A stretch of 64,000 nt of DNA, taken from assembly GCA_963675135.1 (NCBI GenBank), contig OY776133.1, positions 36,641,994-36,705,993 on the forward strand. Direction: 5' to 3'. A program made the position numbers and the translations under genes. The DNA comes from Galeopsis tetrahit. Taxonomy: Eukaryota; Streptophyta; Magnoliopsida; Lamiales; Lamiaceae. This document shows, one piece after another, positions 10,582-21,339 of the stretch; the first letter of the stretch is position 1, and every line of letters begins with the position of its first letter. The notes beneath the pieces were generated by a model that did no database searches, had not been told where the DNA came from, and saw only the letters and a program-made list of their open reading frames with translations.

Positions 10582-13395
10582 AAGGTCAAAAGTGAGAAAG
10601 AATTCGTAGAGTTAGTGAAAGAAGCTTGGAAGTCGTTCGAGGTGGAAGGATGGGGTTCCTACGTCGTGAAGGAAAAGTTGAAATTGTTGAAAATCACTAT
10701 CCGCGAATGGAGGAAAAACGGAGGACCTGATATTGAGACAGATATAAGGGGCGCAGAGGCTGCCCTGAAGGAGTTAGATATAAAGTTGGACTCCTCAGGG
10801 CGGATTGGCAAGGACGCGGAAGTCAGGCGGGCTGAACTCGAAAAGCTGGATTCGCTCAAAATTAAAAGGGGCAGATTAGCTTACCAGAGGGCACGAGTCA
10901 AATGGATTAAGGAGGGGATGCAAACACGAACTTTTTTCACTCGGTCGTGAGAAAAAAACATCAGGTTTAATGAGTTGAAGGGCATTCATATTGAAGGCAA
11001 GTGGACGGAAGGAGTGGAGGATGTGAAGAACGGCATATTCAATTATTTCAAGAAATCCTTCTCTGATCCTAAGAAGGGTCGGCTTAAAGTGACTGGAATC
11101 AAATGCAGCAAGGTGGACGAGGTCGCTAATATTTTTCTACATGGGGAGTTTTCTAAGGAAGAAATTAGGAGAGCCGTTTGGGGGTGTGGGTGCAACAAGA
11201 ATCCGGGCCCAGACGGTTTTAACTTCAGATTCGTTAAAACCTTCTGGGAAACGCTAGAGAAAGATTTCAACTGCGCCATATCAGAATTTCACAAGAATGC
11301 GAGACTGGCCAAAGGAGTGAACTCGACGTTTGTCACACTCATTCCGAAGGTTCGAAACCCGATATCTATCAAAGAATATAGGCCGATCTCACTTGTGGGG
11401 TGTTTATACAAGACCATCTCCAAAATTCTGGCGAACAGGTTATCCAAAGTCCTTGAGCAGGTTATCTCGCCTAACCAATCAACATTCATTGGTAAGAGAC
11501 ATATTTTGGATAGTGTGGTCATTGCTAACGAGATTATTGATGAGGCGAGAAAAGAAAACAAGAAGTTGTTTCTGTTCAAATTGGACTTCGAGAAAGCATA
11601 CGATTCGGTGAATCACGACTTTGTGCTTGACATGCTTGAACTAATGGGCTTCCATTACACATGGCGTAAATGGGTGAGAGAATGCATCCAAACTGCTTCC
11701 GTCTCAATTCTGGTTAACGGAAGCCCTACTGAGGAATTCACTATGGAGAAAGGTCTAAGACAATGCGACCCCCTTTCGCCTTTCTTATTCACGATCGTAG
11801 GCGAATGTCTGAGTTTAATGATGCACAAAGCTTCTGAGGCTGGCCTGTTTGTTCCGGCTAGTGTGGGGCGGAACCTTTGCAAGGTTTCTCACCTTCAATT
11901 CGCGGATGATACTCTTTTTTTCGGGGAAGCTAACAACCATAATATTCTGATCATGAAAAGCGTTCTTAGAATGTTCGAAGCTTGGTCGGGGTTAAAGATA
12001 AATTTTTACAAAAGTACCATTTCTGGGATAAACGTATCAGATTCGGAAATTGAGAGTTGGGCTTATATTTTGAACTGCAAATCAGCCGCTCAGCCTCTGA
12101 AGTACCTGGGCCTCAAAATTGGTCTGAAATCTAACAAAGCAGCAAACTGGGAAGACATTACGACTAAAGTGGAAAATCGACTGGATTCTTGGAACGGCAA
12201 ATCCCTCTCTTTCGGAGGTAAACTCACCCTTCTTAACTCGGTCTTATCATACCTACCTTCTTATGCCCTAGCCTGTAACCTTGCACCTACCAAAACAATA
12301 AACTCTATCCAAACCTCTCTAAGACGATTCTTGTGGAGTAATGGTGATCCGAAAGTGAAGTGAATACCGTGGGTGAGTTGGAATATCCTCTGTAGGGAAA
12401 AATCTAGGGGAGGGTTGGGCGTTAAAAATTTAAAGTTGTTTAATTTGGCTATGGTGGGAAAGTGGGGGTGGAAATGCATTAGGGAGGAAGGTAGTTTGTG
12501 GAGTGATATCATTTTCTCCAAATATGGATCTTTGTGGGAGTGTGTGGGTTTATATAGGAGCAAAGGAAAATGTCCTAGGAAATGGTCTGTTTGGTGGTCT
12601 AATATTGTTAAACACATAGGGGCAAGCTTGTGGTTTGGGAATAATGTATCGAAAGTTATATGTAATGGTAAAAACTCTAGTTTTTGGGAGGAAAAATGGG
12701 TGGGAGATTGTAATCTTAGAGAGCTATTTCCCAGATTGTTTAGGCTAGAAAAAGTTAGCTCTTGTTCTATTGCTGACAGAATTAAATGGGTCAATGGTGA
12801 GAAATGTTTTGAGTGGGATTGGAGCAGACTTCTGCTCGATAGGGAACAGGTTGTTGTTCGCGATTTGTGTGCTTTGATTGACAGGTTTACAAAATTGTTG
12901 GAGGAGAAAGACTACTGGACGTGGAAGGGGGAAAAGAACGACACTTACTCAGTCAGATCAGCCTATGCGCGGCTCTTGGAGGACCTTACGCCGGACAACG
13001 AGGAGCTGGACGAACTTAGCGGTATCTGGACAACTGGAGTACCTCGAAAAGTAACCGCGTTCTCTTAGAGGATGTTGCAGGACAAGGTGCCGTCGCTGGA
13101 GAATCTGAGGAGACGTGGAGCGCTCAAGGCTCCTATGTCATCGCTTTGCAAACTGTGCGAGGCTGCTCCCGAGGACTCCGATCATATATTCTTTCATTGC
13201 CAGAAGAGTGTGAGGATATGGGACATAATTTACGAGTGGTTTGGGAAGACAGTCGAACATGGGACGGTAAGGATGTTTCATTTCCGTAGGCACAAGGAGG
13301 CGAAGGAAAACATCAATGAAAAGAGTTGGATGTCGGTGTGGCATGCGACTATCTAGCAAGTATGGCTTAGCAGAAATGAGTTGATGTTCAAAGGG
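10582..13395 (+). pseudogene. 5'-truncated L1-type LINE ORF2 (reverse transcriptase), dead
   Basis: Encodes the linker after the endonuclease (residues around EAWKSFEVEGWGSYV), then the reverse transcriptase. RT landmarks in order: NPGPDGFNFRF (from ~11201), YRPISLVGC (~11380), FKLDFEKAYDSVNHDF (~11576), GLRQCDPLSPFLF (~11752, normally GLRQGDP) and the catalytic FADD (~11899). A zf-RVT region follows (WTTGVPRK, LCKLC, HIFFHC; 13020-13210). The endonuclease is absent, so the copy is 5'-truncated. It is broken by a frameshift and stop near 10917-10950, and by stops at 12361-12363, 13066-13068 and 13354-13356. No poly(A) tail is visible; an RNase H fragment 1.5 kb downstream on the same strand may be its displaced 3' part. 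Confidence 0.92.
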
Positions 13396-14900
13396 ACACC
13401 ATTTAATTTAAATTTAAATTACATTATTGTTTTAGTAATTTTTAATTATATTCAAATCCTTAAATTAAAAAAAAATATTTAGATTCTATAAAAAAAATTC
13501 AAATTATATAACTCAGTGAGATTTCGTCATTTATAGTAAAAAAATTAATATTCTAAATTCTATTGATTTTATTTATATTTTAATTCTATAAGTATAATTT
13601 ATTATTAGTTTTAATAATATTTTTGTATTTTTTTTAATTATAATTAGTTTTTTATGAATATTTTTTGGTCAACTAATGGTTTCCATCCAAAAACTAACTA
13701 TTTCAATCCATAAACTATCTTACAGGACCAAATCTGTAATAAACAGGACCATTTACAAACTTCAGAACCAAAAGTGATTTTGAAAAATTCCTACGGGACT
13801 AAAAGTGCAATTTTCCTTAATCATAGGACTATAATTTAATTCATTCAACTTAACTTACATTCTCCAGTACGTTGCTCTAGGCAGCATTAATGGGAGAAAG
13901 TGTTGCTTGAGACCGTCTCACGTGTCGACAGTTACAATTAGTGTGATAATTGCTTAAAATTCATGTGCTTATTTTGCTCAATTTGATATAATTTCACGTA
14001 TTGACTAATTACACTTGAAATAAGAAATATACCGTACGTGTTTTGTTTATTTTATAGGAAAAATGTGATCTTTTAGAGAAAACACACCTCAAATATATTA
14101 TTTGAAAACCCAAAAGTAATTGTTTAAAAAACCTCCTCCTAGCATTGACTCTTTTTTGGCCACGGCTAAAATGCTCCTCTTTTTATGTCTTTCACCTCCA
14201 ATTTTTTTTTAAATTACACGTAAAAAGACTGTATTACTCTTTTATTAATTAAATTAAAATACAACTAATTAAAACCCTACTTATACACCCACTACCTGCT
14301 ACCGAGTCACTCATACTTTTTGAAAAAATTGTAAAAATTTAATTCTCGAAAAAAATTATCGAGATTATACACAAATTTTGAAAAAAATATTCAGACAAAA
14401 GATTTTGGAATTTTTTTTGGTATCGTACTGATATGTTACCTGTTGTACAAGTTTAGTATTTTTAATTAAATAATATATTAATTACTAGTATTTTGTTATT
14501 TACTATTTTAGCATTCTTTAATACAAATTAAATTAGCCTTGGACTAATTGGCATGATGAAGTTGCTCCCATCACTGATGAGTGATGATTCATATATAGTT
14601 GTAATGGGAGTCTGCTCTCAATGAGTTTTCTTAAGTATTTTAGCTTCCCAGTCAAAAAAAAAAAAGTATTTTAGCTTCTCTTCTCCATCCATCTGTTGTA
14701 ACTTTTAAATATCGATGAGGTGTTGGGATAAACACACGAATAATAGCACAAACGACTGGCCGGAAGGGAGATTGTGGAACATGTGATGAGTGCAGTACAC
14801 CTTGCTGCATAGGAAATCAATGATGCTCCAGGTAACGTACTGATATGTTACCTGCAGCTATATAGAATTAATGCAATATTGATAGTCATCTGATTCTATC
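13396..14900. other. AT-rich DNA with a right-end fragment of the 32121-33568 element family
   Basis: No gene. Positions ~13654-13822 match the right end of the TIR element at 32121-33568: TTTCCATCCAAAAACTAAC, repeated AGGACCAAA motifs and a terminal AAAAGTGCAATTTTCC. It is therefore an orphan end of that family. The sequence around 13845-13930 (TTCAACTTAACTTACATTCT, then GAGACCGTCTCACG) recurs at 16035-16140. Confidence 0.6.
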
Positions 14901-14934
14901 TATCAGAAGAGTTGCTAGTCGTCTGATCCTCCAC

Positions 14935-15223
14935 GAAGCACTTTCAAAGATCAAGGAGTTGGGATTTGATAGGGTCTTAATTGAGGTAGATGCGATCAAG
15001 AGCAGATGGAGGGAAAATTCAATTTTTTCAATAATTCTATTAACCTTTGTCTACGTATTTTGGACTCAATGTCTTTATTTTCTATTAGTCATGTTTGTTG
15101 TAGAACTAATTTGGTAGGTCATCGTCTTGCTAGAGCTGTTAGGTCATTTTCTTGCCCTTCCAGTTGGGTCGAACCTTCAAATGTTGTGGATGACCTTTCG
15201 AATAATGTTTGCTTTGGCCAATA
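14935..15223 (+). pseudogene. RNase H-like (RVT_3) domain fragment, probably from a LINE
   Basis: The first part reads EALSKIKELGFDRVLIEVDAI, the acidic strand of plant retroelement RNase H domains (usually IEVDS). In another frame from about 15006 comes NLCLRILDSMSLFSISHVC, then LVGHRLARAVRSF and WVEPSNVVDDLSNNV, the usual C-terminal block with the HxxA/R motif. A frameshift near 15000 joins the two halves. There is no upstream catalytic Asp block, so it cannot be active. It may belong to the LINE at 10582-13395, split by later insertion. Confidence 0.7.
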
Positions 15224-15336
15224 AATGAAACACACGTTCGATTTCATCTTTTTTTTCCTTTTCAATTTCACATTTTTCAGTAAAATTTAACACACATTTT
15301 AGATACTTTTCATCCATTTTCTTGCCTCTTGCTATG

Positions 15337-15596
15337 TTAATGAATATTGGAGATACCTTGTGTGGGCAAAACCAAATGCTTTGAAACCAAATACTGAGAG
15401 AGAGCATATATGCATTTTGCAATAAGTTTCCATATGTCATCCAACACAATGAAATACCTTCTACCAAATAAATGTTTTGGGTGAGAGAATTCCACCTGAC
15501 CTGAGATTGGTGGAGAGAAATGGGAGGACAAGGATGAATCTTAATGTTATTTAAGGTGTGAAACAGAGAAAGCAGAGCTGCATAAGCTGCTGCCAT
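15337..15596 (-). pseudogene. NLR (R1-like) gene remnant: CC start fused to kinase-2 motif
   Basis: From an ATG at 15596 (minus strand) the frame reads MAAAYAALLSLFHTLNNI, typical of the coiled-coil N-terminus of R1-like CC-NBS-LRR proteins. PPISLHQSQV and SLTQN follow. Immediately afterwards, in another frame, comes GRRYFIVLDDIW (~15465-15430), the kinase-2 motif of the NB-ARC domain. The ~150-200 residues that normally separate these parts, including the P-loop, are missing. The remnant arose by internal deletion and cannot encode a working receptor. Confidence 0.75.
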
Positions 15597-15617
15597 CTCA
15601 CAAAAACTCTGTTTCAA

Positions 15618-16627
15618 TTCTCTGTTTGTATAAAGTTGCAGAAATGAATTATTTGAGGTTGTGTTTGGATGGAGGTATTTGATTTGAGGAGGTATTTCAA
15701 ATGAAAGGTTTTGAACATGATTTTAGTGAGTATTTCAAATCCTCACAATTTTAACTATAAATTGTGTGAGCAAAAATTTGAGTATTTGAAATCCATTGAT
15801 AATCCAAACAAGTGGAGTGGATTTGGATGATGGATTTGAAATCCATGAGCCCAAGTCCACCCAACCAAACGCAGCAGCCTGAGTTGATTTGATTCTTGTG
15901 TAAGCACAAGTTGAAGAGATATGGTGTGAATGGATGGATGTAATTCCTTTTATATTGCAGAAATTTGTGTGGTGTATGGAGATTGTGCATAAGATCTGAT
16001 ATATAGTAAAAATCAGCTGCCGACAAACATGTTAATCATTGAACTTAACTTATATTCTCGAGTTACTCTAGGCATTTAGGGAAGAAAGCACCGTTTCATG
16101 GTGAAACAAAGTATAATTTGACCATGAGACCGTCTCACGCAAGTGTTTGTCATGCCCATATTATTAAAAGAAGCTGGTGATTTTTTGAATAATATTGTCA
16201 ACCACTTCTATTAAAATTATTTTACTAATTGTGTTTTATACTTTTTAAAGCTAGTATCAATATTCATTTATGTATTAGTTTTATCGTGCAATTAGGTACA
16301 GTGGTGAAATATGACACTAACCTTGACTGAAATGTGACACTTGCTTACTTTAAACATGTACATTAATATAACTGAATAATATTAGTTACCAGATAGAATT
16401 CTCACGTACTACGCGGTATATTCGTAAAAGTTAATATTCATAAAATATATTATTATTTAATAAGCTGCTGCCATTTCCCAAAAGTTCTCTCTGTTTCAAT
16501 TCTGTGTATGATTAAAGTTGAAAGAAATATGGTGGGGTATGGATATATAGTGATTTGTTTGTGTGGTGTATGGAGGTTGTGCATAAGATGAGATTTATAG
16601 TACTCATGAAAATCAGCTGCCGACATG
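15618..16627. other. Duplicated NLR 5'-flank sequences, no gene
   Basis: 15960-16030 (TTTGTGTGGTGTATGGAGAT, then AAAATCAGCTGCCGACA) recurs at 16555-16625. 16463-16500 repeats the NLR start region (GCTGCTGCCAT on the plus strand, MAAA on the minus strand) but breaks off after the first codons. These are copies of the 5' end of the same NLR family. A MITE-like stretch near 15655-15885 is discussed under rejected items. Confidence 0.55.
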
Positions 16628-16810
16628 TTTTTTTTTTTGAAGTCTCGGGTATCCGATTCTATGACCGACTAATCCCGGGGGACCAATCCCACCGCCCACT
16701 TGCGGGGGTCCCGTTTAAAGCCAGAGCTTTGCGCTCTGTATGGACATGGCCCCATAGAAATTGTTTGCACCTTAGAGGGTTCGAACCTGAGACCTAGGTG
16801 CGGCTTATTC
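16628..16810 (-). mobile_element. tRNA-derived SINE, antisense, with pol III B box
   Basis: Opens with a T run, which is a poly(A) tail on the minus strand. On that strand the body contains CAGGTTCGAACCCTC, a good pol III B box, then CAAACAATTTCTATGGGGCC and the 3' body GCGGGACCCCCGCAAGTGGG-like sequence shared with 8997-9143. Family features suggest a plant tRNA-related SINE. The 5' boundary near 16810 is approximate. Confidence 0.75.
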
Positions 16811-17131
16811 CCATTGTGGGGACTCTTTTCTCGTGTTGGGACCTTTTTGAGATGGACTTGATAGTCCTTAGGATTGGGTACTTGGTGAATTTTTTATTTT
16901 TTTTTCTGTCTTTTTGTCTTGACATGAGAACATTTTAGGGTGGGATTGTCTCAGTTTGAGATTGGACAACCTGTGCATCTTTGAGGGCAAATGGAACACA
17001 CGTTTTTTCCTCTTCTCACGATTAGAAGGTGACTGCGATACCGTCCAATGATCCACATTGGTTTGAAGATCTTGAGCTTTAGTTGTATTATTAATTTGTA
17101 TTGATTGATCTAGTAAACCTCTTAAAAAAAA
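16811..17131. other. No gene recognised
   Basis: Mixed-composition DNA with no supported reading frame. It may be part of the SINE-flanking or NLR 3' region. Confidence 0.4.
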
Positions 17132-17363
17132 TTAATTGAAATTAATTTGATCCACAATACAGGTTTCAATTACATCTTCAGCTGCAGCAGCGATGCGGGT
17201 CTCCAAGTCGTCGTCTTCTTCACCGGAATAACTTTCAAGAAAATCTAGCAAGAAAGAGAGGTTTTGGGTGAGAGATTCCACCTGAGATTGGTGGAGAGAA
17301 ATGGGAGGGGATTTGATTGAAGGTGTGGAACAGAGAAAGCAGGGCTGCATAAGCTGATGCCAT
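17132..17363 (-). pseudogene. NLR (R1-like) coiled-coil N-terminal fragment
   Basis: From ATG 17363 (minus strand) the frame gives MASAYAALLSLFHT, then shifts by one base into SIKSPPISLHQSQVESLTQN, LSFLLDFLESYSGEEDDD and AAAEDVIETCIVDQI. This is the ordered N-terminal coiled-coil of R1-like NLRs (ESL..L.FL.DFLE...EDVIE..I.DQI). The frameshift and the absence of any NB-ARC sequence downstream make it a fragment. It is the second of three copies of the NLR 5' end in 15.3-17.4 kb. Confidence 0.8.
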
Positions 17364-17577
17364 CTCACAAAAACTCTGTTTCAATTCTCTGTCTGTCTGA
17401 ATAAAGTTGCAGAAATTAGTATGATTAATGTATTAATGTATGCCACCAACTAAATTTTTTTTTGGAGTTTTGAGTGTTATATATACTCATAAAGATGAAA
17501 ATGTACTTTTAAGCTTAACTGTAATGAGGTAACTCACTTACACAATGAACAGCAGATACAAAATAGAATAACATGTA

Positions 17578-17839
17578 CTCCCTCCGTCCCACAAAGATAG
17601 CCACATTTGACTTTGCACACAGATTAAGAAAAATCAATAAATGCAGTCAAATTGAGCTAATGTGTCCATTTTACCCTTAAAATTTAATACTCCAAAATCT
17701 GCTAAGCATTAATTACTCTTATAAATTAAGGGTAAAATTGACAATAAAGCATTTAATACTAAAGTAAAAGAGGAAATGTGGCTATAATTTGGGACATCCA
17801 AAAAAGGAATACGTGGCTATCTTTGTGGGACGGAGGGAG
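17578..17839. mobile_element. Stowaway MITE
   Basis: Begins CTCCCTCCGTCCCACAAAGA and ends TTTGTGGGACGGAGGGAG, with TA duplicated on both sides. The terminal arms match for more than 25 bp, extended by AGATAGCCAC / GTGGCTATCT. 262 bp, non-coding. Confidence 0.92.
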
Positions 17840-17984
17840 TATCTTTTATTTACTTTCTTCCACTATAATTAGGCTCTTATACTGAGAGTGGGGAAATAGA
17901 ATATAAATGGATTTTGAAAGTATAAAAAATGTGTAATTAATATTGAAATTTTGGAATTTTAGGTGCAAAGAGATAAAACAAGAA

Positions 17985-18479
17985 CTAATATTGAAAACCA
18001 AGGTTAATTTTGTTATTATACCGTTCTTCATCCGAGTCAGCTTCTTCATCTTCTTCTACATCCAAGTCAACTTGAACCACGACTTTGCCGTCTGCATGTA
18101 GATAAGAGATGGGCAAAATCTCAACTTTTAATATAAAGGGAGTATATATATATACATACGTTTGAGTTGAGTTGTTACCGATTATGATTTGAAGGTCTTC
18201 ATTCCCATTCTCATCTTGCTCCATTTTTATTCTTTTTGCCGATTCTTTGGCAGATTCGTTGAACATCTCCAACCAAATAGACTTGAGGGTTGGTATGTCT
18301 CCTATACACGAAGGAATCTCAAAGAGGATAAAAGAAAGACAAAGGTGCTCAAGGCGTGGAAAGTGGGCGCTGTCCGTTTCCCAGTATTTCAGATCATAAC
18401 ACGACCGAATTTTCAAGACTCTGAGGCTGCAGAACTGCCCTTCAACTGTTTCCCACTTGACTCCCCTGCATGCATTGTA
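17985..18479 (-). pseudogene. NLR (R1-like) C-terminal LRR fragment
   Basis: On the minus strand the frame reads GVKWETVEGQFCSLRVLKI, DLKYWETDSAHFPRLEHL, then IPSCIGDIPTLKSIWLE and ESAKRIKMEQDENGNEDLQI, the last LRRs and tail of R1-like NLRs. A GT donor follows ATAATCG at about 18178. A second exon starts after TGCAG near 18092 and gives GKVVVQVDLDVEEDEEADSDEER, an acidic tail, ending at 17985. Upstream, the gene is cut by a truncated Stowaway element at 18480. The NB-ARC and earlier repeats are gone. Confidence 0.82.
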
Positions 18480-18573
18480 TTCCCTCCGTCCCATACTTGA
18501 AGGCACAAATGAATTGGGCACGAGTTTTAATAAATGAATTGTTTATTAGTATTGTGTAAGATAAAGTAGGGGT
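18480..18573. mobile_element. Truncated Stowaway MITE
   Basis: A left end TTCCCTCCGTCCCATACTTG preceded by TA, with no right end. It is interrupted after about 95 bp by the foldback element starting at 18574. Confidence 0.65.
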
Positions 18574-19680
18574 AGTTTAGGGATTATATTTTTTTTAGTC
18601 CATTAAGTTACCACAATTTTGAATTTAGTCCATCAGGTTACCACTTTTTGAATTTAGTCCATTAAGTTTCGATTTATTTTGATTTTGATCCAGTTACCTG
18701 CTACAGCAGGTTTAATAGGTCATTTTTTAAAACACACCCCATAAAATGTTATACACACCCCAAATGTTGAACACACCAGACTAAAATTTAAAAATCATTT
18801 TTTATTACTATACACACCCCCAACTATTTCCTATTTAATAAATTACCAAAAATAATTAAATTAAAAAATTAAGAATTCAAATTAATATAAAAAATATAAA
18901 TAAAACCTATAAAAAATCGCCTAAATCTTTAAAAATTAAACAATAATTAATTTAATTAGTTTTGAAGATTTAGTTGATTTTCTACTATTTTTAAATTTTA
19001 TTTAGCCTTATTTTCGGCTTTTTTTATAGAAGTTAGAACGCAAATAAAACATTAATAAATTAATGGAGTTTTAAATTTTTTTATTTTATTGTTCTTTTAA
19101 ATATTTCTTTTATATTACATGAACCTACTAACACCCCTTAAATTTTATACACACTACTCCAAACGTTAAACACAAAAATTAAAAAATCAAATATAGTTAA
19201 ATAAAATCATAAAATATTTAATAAATTGTTAAAAATAATTAAATTAAAAAAAAGTAAGAATTCAAATTTATATAAAAAATATAAATAAAACCTATAAAAA
19301 TCACTAAAATCTTCAAAAATTTAAAAAGCTAAAAACATTAATTAATTTAATTAGTTTTGAAGATTTAATTGATTTTTTTTATTATTTTTGAAGATTTTTA
19401 ATAAATTAAAAAAAAATCAACTTGAAAAAATTATTAAATTAAATAAAAAAAAATCTTTTAAAGTATTAAAAAAATCAACTAAAATTTTAAAACTAATTAA
19501 ATTAATTAATTTTTTAGCTTTATTAAAATTTTGAAGATTTATGTATTTTTTATAGGTTTTATTTATATTTTTCATATTAATTTGAATTCTTACTTTTTTA
19601 ATTAAATTATTTTTGACAATTTATTAAATATGTTTATGATTTTATTTAACTATATTAATTTGATTTTTGAATTGTTATGT
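18574..19680. mobile_element. Truncated/diverged copy of the Mutator-like foldback element
   Basis: The left arm GGGATTATATTTTTTTTAGT, followed by CCATTAAGTTACCACAATTT, matches the complete elements at 26990-28302 and 40909-42223, as does much of the AT-rich interior (ACACACCCC motifs, TTTGAAGATTTAG). The right arm is not recovered. The boundary near 19680 is approximate. Confidence 0.65.
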
Positions 19681-20196
19681 CCATTGATGTTGTGGAATTC
19701 TCTGTTGTTGTGCCGAATGGTAATTTGTGTCCCTCATATTTGTTATTGATATATTTTTGATAGGTGAGTGTTTGTATTTTATTTTTATGTATGAAGTTGT
19801 TATTCAGGTATGGTTTTTTCATTTATATATATGTGTGTTTCTGTCTATCTCAAAAAATCATATTCTGAAGAAAAAAAAAATCTTTGAGAATCTGCCTGAA
19901 TATGTTGAAATATAATCAATTTTATATAGTCTAATATTTTGGAGGATGCTTTCTGTAAAAAGCACATGTCATTATTCATATTTAAGATGGTTTCCCTTTC
20001 TGTTGTGTTGATGGGAACCTTCAATTAATTATCCTTTTTGTATTTTTTACTTTCAGTTTTCCTTTCTGATGTGTTGATATGAAACCTTAAATTCATTTTT
20101 TTTTACAACTTTTGTGGTGAGTGTTAGTCATGACTTGGAGGGTTAGTTAATTCTGGTATGGCAAAATATATTCTATAATAAAGTGTTTGACGAATG
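19681..20196. other. Unassigned AT-rich DNA up to the duplication border
   Basis: No protein or repeat could be recognised. A pair of similar stretches (TTTCCCTTTCTGTTGTGTTG at 19990 and TTTCCTTTCTGATGTGTTG at 20057) is the only internal repetition seen. Confidence 0.4.
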
Positions 20197-20203
20197 AGAG
20201 AAT

Positions 20204-21339
20204 ATAAGTTATGTTCATTAGTAAAATATTTATGCTTGCTACTTGTTATTTCAGAAAATAAATTGCTACAAAAAGGCCATATATTAATCTGCAAAATAAG
20301 AAGAAATCTCATAAGAAACAAATTAATGGTTTTCGGGGAAACCTGTTCGATATTTCACATTCCTTGTCATATTTTAATGAATTCTACTTTTTCTTACAGT
20401 TGGAGATAGTTTTTATTGTGCAGTTTTCTCCTGGAAGTACATCAAAAGCCCTTCTTACATCGGCGGATTTTGGTATTCAGGTCGTAGATTTTATTGATTG
20501 TGTTCACAAGTACAGAGGCCGGTATGGTGATATATATCGTGATTGCATAATAAACTTTTACTGAGCCTATATATGTTCTACTATTGGTATATGTGATTTT
20601 TCGGTGATTTAGATTTGTTGTATATGTTTGAGATTGTTGTCTACTATTGTAGAACTAGGTATATCGAGTATAGAAATTAATTAATGTGCAATTGTTTTGT
20701 TTTGGTTTGTTGAGGGTCTCGACTAGTTTTTACTTTTGGTTTGGGAGCTAACTGATCCCTTTTCCGATTTATATTTCTTGTTTTGGCCCACTTAAGGGTT
20801 GTAGTAGTTGGACGGATGCATTTTATTTTCATTAAGTTGAATATCATTTTTTTAATCTAAGTAGTAAACTTATATTTTGGCATAATAAATTCTTAAATCT
20901 TATGATATTTTATTGTTGTGTGTTTTGTAGGACAATGAAGTTTTACTTTGATCTTAGACAAGAAGACTAATCAGGACTTCAATCAAGTACGGAGTATATG
21001 ATTTTTCATGCAAGTTATTAGATACATTAAAATGTGCAATTTGATATATTTTGTTTCTGAATCAACTTCAAATGACATTGATATTTTTTTGTTTCCTTTA
21101 GTATGTTGACATTGTTGATTGAGTTCGTTTTGAGAATTACTATTATTTTTGAAATAAAATCATTGCATTGTGATTTTATCTTTTTAAGGTTTTTCGAATG
21201 TTTGCATGTAATGTATATTACTAGAATTACTATTATTTTTTAAATACACCGTATGAGTTATTTCTAATAATTATTTATTTTTGAAATGAATGAGTTGGTA
21301 ATAAATATCAAGAACAAATAGATATTTTAGTACAAAATA
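20204..21339. other. Low-complexity DNA with one possible exon relic (copy 1)
   Basis: After a TTACAG-type acceptor at ~20400 a frame to 20563 reads EIVFIVQFSPGSTSKALLTS, followed by ADFGIQVVDFIDCVHKYRGR and a stop. The composition is protein-like, but I cannot assign it to any family and no partner exon was found. The rest is AT-rich without features. Confidence 0.35.

Noticed and set aside
12261..12794. 177-residue frame on the minus strand across the LINE
   Set aside because: Antisense shadow of the reverse-transcriptase frame, without its own domain.
14740..14818. Short Cys-rich frame (GDCGTCDECSTPCCIGNQ)
   Set aside because: Under 30 residues, with no start codon, signal peptide or second exon; likely chance or an unidentifiable relic.
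15655..15885. Possible hAT/Harbinger MITE with GTGTTTGGATGG and CCACCCAACCAAACGC ends
   Set aside because: The ends pair only loosely and no target-site duplication could be found.
20400..20563. Exon of a conserved gene (SPGSTSKALLTSADFGIQVV)
   Set aside because: Protein-like, but no family recognised and no flanking exons, so kept only as a possible relic and not as a gene.
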